A DNA stretch of 48,667 nt from Bacillota bacterium (GTDB lineage Bacteria; Bacillota; Sulfobacillia; Sulfobacillales; Sulfobacillaceae), in contig JAKACM010000013.1 of assembly GCA_021821465.1 (NCBI GenBank), forward strand, positions 1 through 48,667, given 5' to 3'. The notes below the pieces were generated by a model that did not search any database, was not told where the DNA came from, and saw only the letters and a program-made list of their open reading frames with translations. The number at the start of each line of letters is the position of its first letter. Position 1 is the stretch's first letter. Made by a program: the position numbers and the translations under genes. Shown here one piece after another: positions 7,419 through 14,981 of this stretch.

Positions 7419-8642
7419 ATGATAGATGGCGTCAAAGCCGATGACACGGTTGTATTGGCTTATTCTGGAGGGCTCGATACTTCGATTATCATACCCTGGC
7501 TCAAGGAAAATTACGGTGTCAAGGTTGTGGCTTTCGTAGCGGATGTGGGACAAGGGGGTGACTTGACGCAAATCGGCGAGAAAGCTATGCATTCCGGAGC
7601 CCATGACGTGGTGATTAGGGATTTGCAAGAAGAGTTTCTCACTCAATATGCCTTTCCTATGCTGAAAGCCGAGGCCATTTATGAAAACGTCTATTTATTG
7701 GGAACGGCCATTGCCAGACCTCTTATTGCCAAACATTTGGTGGAAGTGGCGCGAGAGGTGGGGGCATCTGCCGTCAGCCATGGGGCTACCGGCAAAGGCA
7801 ATGATCAAGTGAGATTCGAATTAGGCGTGATGGCATGGGCACCGGATCTGAAAGTCATCGCTCCTTGGCGCGAATGGAACATTACAGGCCGGAATGAAGC
7901 CATGGCTTATGCGCAAGCACGTAATATTCCCGTGTCCGCCACCCCTTCAAGCCCTTACTCCCGCGATCAGAATCTGTGGCATATTAGCCACGAAGGGGGA
8001 ATGCTGGAAGATCCCGGGGTGAGAACACCGCCCGACGTCTATAGTTGGACGACAGATCCCACGACAGCACCCGATTCACCGGAATGGGTGCGTGTAGGCT
8101 TTGAAGCGGGCGTTCCCGTGAGCATAAACGGTATTCCCCAAAGCCCCGTGGAATTGATGGAAACGGTGAATAACTTAGGGGCAAAACATGGGATCGGACG
8201 TGTGAGTATGGTCGAAAATCGATTAGTGGGAATGAAATCCCGAGGAGTTTATGAAACACCGGGGGGAACGATTCTTTATGCGGCCCGTCAGGGTCTGACA
8301 TCGCTTACGTGGGACCGGGAGACTATGGCATTTGCGCAAAGTGTGGCCCAGAGATTGGCAAGGCTTATCTACGATGGATTGTGGTTTTCCTCTCTTCGGG
8401 AATCCTTGATGGCATTTGTTGACAAGGCCAATTGTGTGGTTACGGGAGATTGTGAGTTAATGCTTTACAAGGGAATGGTCACCGCCCATGCTCAAAGCTC
8501 TCCTTTTTCCTTATACTCGGCAGATTTAGCGACATTTGACGGCGGGGAGTATGATCATCAAGATGCCCAAGGCTTCATCCATCTCTTTGGGCTGCCCTTA
8601 GCCGTGCGCTATCACCTGTTGCACAAGCGGGGTGAAAGATAA
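7419..8642 (+). CDS. argG: Argininosuccinate synthase
   Basis: 407 residues. The ATP pyrophosphatase P-loop AYSGGLDTSI lies near residues 14-23. Further family motifs are GHGATGKGNDQVRFE-like text (SHGATGKGNDQVRFE), APWREWNITGRNEA and SPYSRDQNLWHIS. It joins citrulline and aspartate using ATP. Only four bases separate it from argD, and its TAA shares one base with the argH start (TAATG), so coupled translation is likely. The enzyme that makes citrulline (ArgF) is not encoded in this window. Confidence 0.96.
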   Translation: MIDGVKADDTVVLAYSGGLDTSIIIPWLKENYGVKVVAFVADVGQGGDLTQIGEKAMHSGAHDVVIRDLQEEFLTQYAFPMLKAEAIYENVYLLGTAIARPLIAKHLVEVAREVGASAVSHGATGKGNDQVRFELGVMAWAPDLKVIAPWREWNITGRNEAMAYAQARNIPVSATPSSPYSRDQNLWHISHEGGMLEDPGVRTPPDVYSWTTDPTTAPDSPEWVRVGFEAGVPVSINGIPQSPVELMETVNNLGAKHGIGRVSMVENRLVGMKSRGVYETPGGTILYAARQGLTSLTWDRETMAFAQSVAQRLARLIYDGLWFSSLRESLMAFVDKANCVVTGDCELMLYKGMVTAHAQSSPFSLYSADLATFDGGEYDHQDAQGFIHLFGLPLAVRYHLLHKRGER

Positions 8643-10051
8643 TGGACATGGCCCGAAGTCCCAGGTTGAAAACGCATATGGATCAGAGAGCAGCCCATTT
8701 TACCGCCTCCGTATCCTTTGACTGGCGTCTTTTGCCTTTTGATGTCGAAGGTTCGATAGCACATGTTACGATGTTGGCTGAACAAGGTGTCATTGCCCAT
8801 GACGCTGCCGAGACGATTATTTCCGGATTGAAGCAGGTGTTGGAGGAATGGCAAACGGCGCGGCTCTCTCCCCGTTTAGAGTGGGAAGATGTGCACATGA
8901 ACGTGGAAGGGCGCCTTAATGAACTGATTGGTCCCGTGAGCGGCATGCTGCATACCGCTCGCAGTCGCAATGACCAAGTTGCATTGGACATGCACTTGTA
9001 TATGCTGGATGTCGGTTCCGGATTGAAAGCTGCTCTTCATGATATGATAGCCTCTTTGGTCGAGCGTGCCCGCAATGACTTGGATGTGATTATTCCCGGC
9101 TATACGCATATGCAACCGGCTCAGCCGGTATTGTTGTCTCATCATTGGATGGCATATAAGAGTATGTTTGTTCGCGATTATGAAAGGCTGGAGCAATGGC
9201 ACGAAAGAACTAATTGTTCGCCGTTGGGGGCGGGAGCGCTAAGTGGGACTCCCTATCCGACCAGCCCCGAAAGGACTCGCGAGCTTTTAGCTCTGAAATC
9301 AGTTTATGATAATTCTATTGATGCGGTCTCGGATCGGGACTTCTTGATGGAGTTTTTGAGCTGGGCTTCTTTGGTGATGGTCCATATGAGCCGTTTGGCG
9401 GAAGAACTCGTCATATGGTCGACGCAGGAATTCGGCTATATTCGAATTGCCGATGAATACTCCACCGGGTCTTCCATTATGCCCCAAAAGCGCAACGCGG
9501 ACGTGGCCGAACTGACGCGAGGAAAAACAGGACGCGTGCTTGGCCGCATGCAGGGGCTGTTTACGACCATGAAAGGTCTGCCCCTAGCCTATGACTCGGA
9601 TATGCAAGAAGATAAAGAAGCCGTATTTGACGTCGTGGATACGATGACCGGTATATTAGCCGTAGTGCCCGGCATGTTAAGAACCCTGAGTGTTCAGCGC
9701 GGGCAAATTAAAAAACGCCTGGGCCAGGATTTCACAGCGGCAACCGATTTGGCAGATTTGTTGGTGACACACGGCATGACCTTTCGTGAGGCGCATCACT
9801 TGGTAGGACGCATTGTGGGGTTTTTGGAAGGATCGGGTAAGAGCTTTCAAGAAATGGAACGTGACTGGCTTAAAGAGATCGCGCCGGCGGTCGATCCCGA
9901 GTGGCTGAATCATCTCACAGCCGCTGATTTGGTAATCAAGCGTCAGCAATCCATGGCCACGGCCCCCCACCGCGTTCAAGAACAATTAGAAGCGGCCGAA
10001 ACATGGCTTAACCGCCATAACGATGCGACTAAAGACGAATCCCAGTCTTAA
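8642..10051 (+). CDS. argH: Argininosuccinate lyase
   Basis: 469 residues, fumarase/aspartase superfamily. The signature GSSIMPQKRNAD carries the catalytic serine loop; HTARSRNDQVALD, GYTHMQPAQPV and SPLGAGALSGTPYP are further ASL motifs. It cleaves argininosuccinate to arginine and fumarate, the last step of the pathway. The start codon overlaps the argG stop by one base. It is the last gene of the operon; no clear rho-independent terminator was found in the 64 bases before the convergent iron permease gene. Confidence 0.96.
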   Translation: MDMARSPRLKTHMDQRAAHFTASVSFDWRLLPFDVEGSIAHVTMLAEQGVIAHDAAETIISGLKQVLEEWQTARLSPRLEWEDVHMNVEGRLNELIGPVSGMLHTARSRNDQVALDMHLYMLDVGSGLKAALHDMIASLVERARNDLDVIIPGYTHMQPAQPVLLSHHWMAYKSMFVRDYERLEQWHERTNCSPLGAGALSGTPYPTSPERTRELLALKSVYDNSIDAVSDRDFLMEFLSWASLVMVHMSRLAEELVIWSTQEFGYIRIADEYSTGSSIMPQKRNADVAELTRGKTGRVLGRMQGLFTTMKGLPLAYDSDMQEDKEAVFDVVDTMTGILAVVPGMLRTLSVQRGQIKKRLGQDFTAATDLADLLVTHGMTFREAHHLVGRIVGFLEGSGKSFQEMERDWLKEIAPAVDPEWLNHLTAADLVIKRQQSMATAPHRVQEQLEAAETWLNRHNDATKDESQS

Positions 10052-10115
10052 TTGTGGAAGGATAATATTTGGTAGTTTTAATGAGCCGTGTCCCCTGTCG
10101 CGGAATGCCGACTTT

Positions 10116-10943
10116 TCATTTCCGGGCTATTTTTGAGGGCGATGGGAGCCGAGATCTTAAATACCACGGCACCGTAATGACGAGAAAAATGGCATAAGCC
10201 AGCATTTGCAAGAAGGTAGGCGACTCGGCGTAACCTAAAAATGTGTGGAGAATATCTCCGAGCACACTCGATTCCGGGAGAATTACCCCGGAGTGCCATA
10301 AAATCAGGTGGGCACCGGGAATCCAGCGAATTTGCTGGAAGTTTTCAATGCCATCGGAAATTAAAGCTGCGGCAAAAATCAACAGAAGGGTTCCAAAGAC
10401 CTCAAAAAACTTTTTGAGCGAAATACTGCCGCCCAGGCGATAGACTCCATAGCTGAGATAGACGCCCAGGATAAGGCCCAATGACGCTCCCGTCAGCATG
10501 GAAAGGGGTGTTGTATGAAAACTGAGAGCCAATGCGAAAACAACCGTTTCCAGTCCTTCGCGGCCGACGGTGATTCCCGCAAGGATAGCCAGTGCCCATC
10601 CCTTGCGATCCACTGAGTGTTCCACGGCTCCTTGCAGATGGTGCTTAAGCGCCGGGCTTTCACGTTTCATCCAAAAACTCATGCCGGTTAAAAACACAGC
10701 GGCCGCGATATACATTGCACCCTCCAATTCCGTCTGCAAGATTGTGCCGCTGTATGCATGAATCGTGATCCAAATTCCCACTCCTAAGACGGAATCAATC
10801 ACAAGCGCAGTGCCTATACCCCACCACACTTGATGATACAAAGGCCCGGGAGCAGCACTCTGTTTAAGGTAACCGAAGATAATGGCGACAATTAAGCTCG
10901 CCTCCAGAGATTCTCGGGCAAAAATAACCAGGGTAGCAAGCAC
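10116..10943 (-). CDS. FTR1/EfeU-family iron permease
   Basis: 275 residues from a GTG at 10943 with AAAGGAG nine bases upstream; the frame stays open to 10982 but without a better site. There are two REXXE iron-binding motifs: RESLE near the start (ARESLEASLIVAII) and REGLE in the fourth helix (GITVGREGLETVVFALAL). About seven membrane helices are visible, as usual for the family. FTR1/EfeU proteins import ferric iron, often after oxidation by a partner, but no efeO or efeB homologue is adjacent. A Fur-type box covers the promoter. Ends convergent with argH. Confidence 0.88.
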   Translation of the reverse strand: MLATLVIFARESLEASLIVAIIFGYLKQSAAPGPLYHQVWWGIGTALVIDSVLGVGIWITIHAYSGTILQTELEGAMYIAAAVFLTGMSFWMKRESPALKHHLQGAVEHSVDRKGWALAILAGITVGREGLETVVFALALSFHTTPLSMLTGASLGLILGVYLSYGVYRLGGSISLKKFFEVFGTLLLIFAAALISDGIENFQQIRWIPGAHLILWHSGVILPESSVLGDILHTFLGYAESPTFLQMLAYAIFLVITVPWYLRSRLPSPSKIARK

Positions 10944-10993
10944 GGGTTGTGACTCCTTTACGATTTCTTTTCGAAGACCCAATTTTGATATTA

Positions 10994-11022
10994 ATAATAA
11001 TGATAATTATTTTCATTAACAA
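10994..11022 (-). promoter_or_regulatory. Promoter with Fur box upstream of the iron permease
   Basis: On the minus strand TTGTTA (11022-11017), a 17-base spacer and TATTAT (10999-10994) form a promoter. The 19 bases 10996-11014 on the plus strand match the classical Fur consensus GATAATGATAATCATTATC at 16 of 19 positions; the mismatches are positions 1, 13 and 17. The box lies across the spacer and -10, so a Fur-family protein with ferrous iron would block transcription. The match is seen directly; the regulator is inferred. Confidence 0.75.
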
Positions 11023-11123
11023 CACAAGATCAAACCTTATAAGGGCTAAAATTCCCACTGACCGGTCCTCATCCTATTGCCCTGTCTTTCTCTCGTTCAA
11101 TCCTCCGGCTTAATATTCACCCC

Positions 11124-12385
11124 TCAGTCCTTATATTGTATGTCGTATTTCAATGCGGCCATGCGATGGCTAAGAAATGCTAGGGCCCCAAACGCTACCA
11201 TCAAGCCTAATATAATGTGGGCGAGAGAACTGATTGTGAGTAACCACCCCAGACCGACAGTGCCGATTGGCGTGGCCAGTAAGGCTATCACGTTAAATAA
11301 CCCCAGCACTTGGCCGCGAACACGTTGTGGAGCCGCGGCGCTCAAATGCGCGTAGGCTGGGGTAAATAAGGCATCGGTGCTTCCGTACAGAGTCAGTAAT
11401 ATCAAAACGGTTATAAAGGACGATCTGGATCCCATCCAGAGAATCAGGCAAATGACACTTTGCGTGAAAAAAGCGAGAACGAGCAAGTCTCTAATGCGGT
11501 GTATCGCGATCCGTTTGGCAATCCAGAGGTTGCCCAAGACCGAACCGACGACAACACAGGCCTCCAGAACGCTGAAGCCACTATATCCGTGGCGAAGATG
11601 CATGGACAAAAAGAACGGTAAGGACAGTAACATGTTATGAGGAACGTTGCTCAGGCCAATTATTAAGACAAAGGCCCAGAGAAAGGGGTGAGTCCCGAAA
11701 TGCTTCCCAGCCAAAAATAAGGAATCGATCATTTGGCGTATTGCCGGTAATGTCCATGTTGTGCGCACCGTCCGGTTGGACTCGGTCCTACGGGGTTCAA
11801 ACTGATAAACCATCATGAATGCGGCGATCATAAAGAGCGTTGCGCTGATCAGCAGCCATGCTTCCGGGCCGAGGTCGGTGATGGTGAATCCGGTTAAAAG
11901 AACTCTGAAGACCAAGCTGCCTGACTCAAGGCATTCACCATGCCTTCCCACCGCACTAAAGCGCCTTCGGCAACCCAATCGGTCATCCATGTGGCATAGG
12001 CCGGACCCACAAGAGTATCTGCTGCAGCTGTGATTCCATAGAGAGCGTAAACCTCAGGAAGAATCGACGAAGGCAAAGAGGCATTACTTAGCAAAAAGAA
12101 CCATAGGACTCCCAAAGTCAATCCGGATAAGCCATAAAGCATCGCGATAAACCTTGGGCGGTGGATATAGTCGGCGGCGATTCCTCCAACGGGGGCCAAT
12201 AGAATTTGCGTGACCGAAGGAATTCCCAAAGTGGCACCGATCGCTAGCGGAGAATGAGTGAGATGATAGATTACATACAGCACCGCGATGTATCTTACGC
12301 CCACGCCACTTTGAGCGGACATTTTCGAAAAATTGAGTCGACCACGTTGAGTCTTTACGACTAAAGATATTACCCTATTGGGCAT
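11124..12385 (-). pseudogene. MFS transporter split by a frameshift
   Basis: Two minus-strand frames form one protein of about 420 residues. The upstream part (12385 to 11894) carries helices 1-4 with YVIYHLTHSPLAIGATLGIP and PVGGIAADYIHRPRF, the MFS loop 2-3 region. It runs into a stop after NALSQAAWSSEFF. The downstream part (ending 11124) continues the same protein in another phase from about 11920, with SLVFRVLLTGFTI. The shift must lie in the roughly 25 bases around 11905-11930. The family resembles MFS_3/EntS-type exporters. It is either a genuine inactivating mutation or a sequencing error. Its position upstream of the iron permease hints at a siderophore or metal link, but this is weak. 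Confidence 0.75.
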
Positions 12386-12959
12386 ATCATTCCACCCACT
12401 CTTATTGATGGCGAAACGCAGATGATCCTGACACTATAAGAAGTTCTTTTTGTATCTCAACTTGTCGATCACAGCAAGTGTTTGCTGTGTTAACAATTGC
12501 GGTCTCTTTGGATAACCGCGGTACACTGCTTGACGATAATGCACCCACTGAACTCGGGTTATGAAATGAGGGGATATCGGCGGAGCATGATAATGAGAAG
12601 TGAAAGATATCACTCGTGTGTATCGCAATATCGTCATGGTAGTCGTGAGCATTGGACTGTCACGTCCCCTACGTCAGGGCCGACAACGTTCATGCCCATA
12701 TTTTTCAAACCTCCAGAAAGTTTGGATAGTGCTTATTCCAATAGCAATTAACTACATATAGGGGAATCGTCCGCATGGGGTTTTGGCTACCGGGCATATC
12801 GCGTACTCCTTTAGTTGATTCACCAGATGACCTCAATTAACAGGATTTTGCAGCCGAGTTACATCGGCAAATTTGGGTAGGAATTCCATATTGGTGATAT
12901 GAACCCACCGAGATTTTTTGAACAATTCTCATATTTATATTCTTATACCATGTGCCTTT
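12386..12959. other. AT-rich intergenic stretch with an 8-bp inverted repeat
   Basis: No supported gene. CACAGCAA (12470-12477) and TTGCTGTG (12482-12489) form a perfect hairpin with a GTGT loop about 85 bases upstream of the MFS gene start, which could be an operator or a terminator of nothing visible. Open frames at 12497-12751 (plus) and 12434-12652 (minus) have neither ribosome sites nor protein-like composition. Confidence 0.35.
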
Positions 12960-13190
12960 TTGACAGTCGATGTATCATAGATCCATTATACGGGAAAGCC
13001 GGGCAAGCAATGGATTGAAAGGCTGTTAAACGGTGGGAATTTTATCCTCCAATGATCACTCCAATAAGAGACCCACGTTGCTCTTGGGGCACAGCATCGG
13101 TGGGTCTGTACAGTGATCTGGGCACCCATCCCCTGGGCTAGCACGCGCCTACGCCCGAAAATTGGCCACTAAAAAGTGGATTTGACGCAT
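12960..13190 (+). other. Promoter-led hairpin element with a probable IS21-type end remnant
   Basis: A consensus TTGACA (12960-12965) with CATTAT (12984-12989) 18 bases on could start a transcript. It would run into a long nested hairpin: GATCACT (13054-13060) pairs with AGTGATC (13112-13118), inside that AGACCCAC (13069-13076) pairs with GTGGGTCT (13100-13107), and inside that TGCT (13079-13082) pairs with AGCA (13093-13096). At 13155-13185 the text GAAAATTGGCCACT followed by AGTGG resembles repeats near IS21-family ends (from memory, not checked). No transposase frame survives. It may be a small RNA, a transposon scar, or both. Confidence 0.35.
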
Positions 13191-13265
13191 CCCTTAAAGA
13201 TGAAAGGTGTCAGGCTGTGAGTTACGATATAATAAATAACTCAAAATAAGAGGTGCAATTCGACT

Positions 13266-14312
13266 TTGGATGACTTTTTTAGTACGTGTCAAATGGTGAC
13301 AAGTCGCATTAAACAACATCGGCAACTATATCAGCAGAATGAAATGGCCGTCCGGGAGCAGCTCATCAACCCGATTTTGCGGGCGTTAGGTTGGGACCCA
13401 GAGGACCCCGAGCAGGTCGTTCCGCATTTACGGTTGGAGGAGGGAGTGCCGGATTACGCCCTCATGGTGAACTCGACTCCGACGTTGTTCTTAGAAGCTA
13501 AAAACGGGAACGAAGACGTGGGGAATCACAAGTGGATAAACCAATTGATGAAATATGCCTTCGAACAGGGAACACAATACGGCGTGTTAACAAATGGTGT
13601 TGTTTGGCTTTTGGCCATATCCTTTAAGCAAGGAACGCGTTCGACGGATAGGACTATTTGGACGGTCGACCTAGAAAACGAAACAACGAATACCATTTTG
13701 AGAAAACTATTAATGTTGCATCGAAAGAATATTTCACAACTGGATGCGCTTATCAAAAAAGCTCAACTAGTTGAGGAAGTCTGGAACTCAATATTAGCGG
13801 ATCCGATCCAATTGGGGATGGCTATCTCTCCGGTGGTTAGGGATCTATTACGAGATGCATATCCAGAATTTGATTTCAGCCTTGAAGAACTTCAAGATTA
13901 TCTCACAGAGAAGGTTGAGGCACTAGTACACTACGAATCCTCTGATAACGCGACGCCTGATCAGGATGATCCGCTCGGAACAGAAAATGATCTGCGAGCC
14001 GTATCGATTAGTGGTAAGGTGCATTCCGTAAAATATGTCTATGACATTCTGTTAATTACGGCGGAGTGGCTCATTAACCAGGGCAAGCTCCGCAAGACGG
14101 ACGTTCCAATAAAAATTGGTTCTAAACGGTATCTCGTGAGTGAACGACCGGTACACCCGTATAATAACAACCCCTTTCGAGGTCCCAAGAAGCTATCGAA
14201 CGGTCTATTTATAGAATCGGCTCACAGCCGAGTTGCAACAATTAAACAGGCAAAAAGTCTCTTACGGCACTTTGGATATTCCCCCGAAATTTTGTCGATC
14301 CATCATAACTAA
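13266..14312 (+). CDS. HsdR N-terminal-domain-like PD-(D/E)XK protein
   Basis: 348 residues from a TTG at 13266 with AAGAGGTG ten bases upstream and a TATAAT at 13228-13233. Residues 30-80 form the HSDR_N nuclease core: REQLINPILRALGWD with Glu31, Asp63 in VPDYAL and Glu77-x-Lys79 in LFLEAKN. The C-terminal 90 residues have a helical AEWLINQGKL segment and KKLSNGLFIESAHS, as in stand-alone HSDR_N proteins. It is not a full HsdR: there is no helicase motor, and no HsdM or HsdS nearby. Role unknown; candidate solitary restriction or defence nuclease. It lies next to a transposon-like remnant, consistent with an acquired region. Confidence 0.7.
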   Translation: MDDFFSTCQMVTSRIKQHRQLYQQNEMAVREQLINPILRALGWDPEDPEQVVPHLRLEEGVPDYALMVNSTPTLFLEAKNGNEDVGNHKWINQLMKYAFEQGTQYGVLTNGVVWLLAISFKQGTRSTDRTIWTVDLENETTNTILRKLLMLHRKNISQLDALIKKAQLVEEVWNSILADPIQLGMAISPVVRDLLRDAYPEFDFSLEELQDYLTEKVEALVHYESSDNATPDQDDPLGTENDLRAVSISGKVHSVKYVYDILLITAEWLINQGKLRKTDVPIKIGSKRYLVSERPVHPYNNNPFRGPKKLSNGLFIESAHSRVATIKQAKSLLRHFGYSPEILSIHHN

Positions 14313-14981
14313 CGCCATCACCAACTTGGCATAACGACCATCCCGCTTAACAAGTGGCGGTCGGTATTTATTTAAGGTTTGGAAGAGGGGCAGTAGTTGG
14401 CCATTAGGACGCCTTATTTGGCAGCTTGCGGTAGGATCGGCATGGCCTGTCGTGGGAGCGGCACGCCTTTCTATGCATCACAAATTACAATTGTGGAACA
14501 TAATATTTCGCGTTTCGAATCAGATTCAGCCGATTGTCCAGAGGGGGTTAAACATTACCAACACTCCCTCAGTGGGGCAAGAGGATCCGCCTATCGCGGC
14601 TTGCTTTCGTTTGCGTCGTTTAAAATGGTCTCAGTAGAATCTTTTAGGCTGGTCAACACGAAATGCATCAAAACGCCCCATCTGTCCCGTGTCGGATCCG
14701 GGTTATACCCGACTCCTCGGCAACGAATTTCTTGACCCTTTGCCATCCTTAGCTTCTCCCTTAGCCGAATTGCCGCTGTAGCACTTTTGTCCAATGAAAG
14801 ATACGGATCTTGCAGTGGTGGACTCTTTGTCCCGATATAAATCGGGACAAAGTTTTAACGGAAAAATTTATTTTTAAACCACTTGGTACCGATTCCCAGA
14901 TCAAGATTGAATCTAGGGTAGTTAGCCCCTGTCTGGTGCGATGGATGCCCATGCGAAAGAGCGTTTACCCTCTTCTTGCAC
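14313..14981. other. Gene-poor stretch after the HSDR_N gene
   Basis: No supported coding region. Just after the HSDR_N stop, 14335-14375 holds an imperfect hairpin (GACCATCCCGCTT against AAGTGGCGGTC) followed by TATTTATTT, a weak terminator candidate. A perfect hairpin lies at 14825-14852 and is listed separately. Open frames here (for example 14397-14735) are not protein-like. Confidence 0.4.
14825..14852 (+). terminator. Perfect 12-bp hairpin, probable terminator
   Basis: CTTTGTCCCGAT (14825-14836) and its exact complement ATCGGGACAAAG (14841-14852) enclose an ATAA loop, followed by TTTTAACG on the plus strand. It would terminate plus-strand transcription. On the minus strand it lies 130 bases beyond the copper ATPase stop and lacks a T-run. 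It could instead be the boundary hairpin of an acquired segment. Confidence 0.5.

Noticed and set aside
12386..13265. CRISPR array or repeat cluster
   Set aside because: No regularly spaced direct repeats were found; only isolated inverted repeats.
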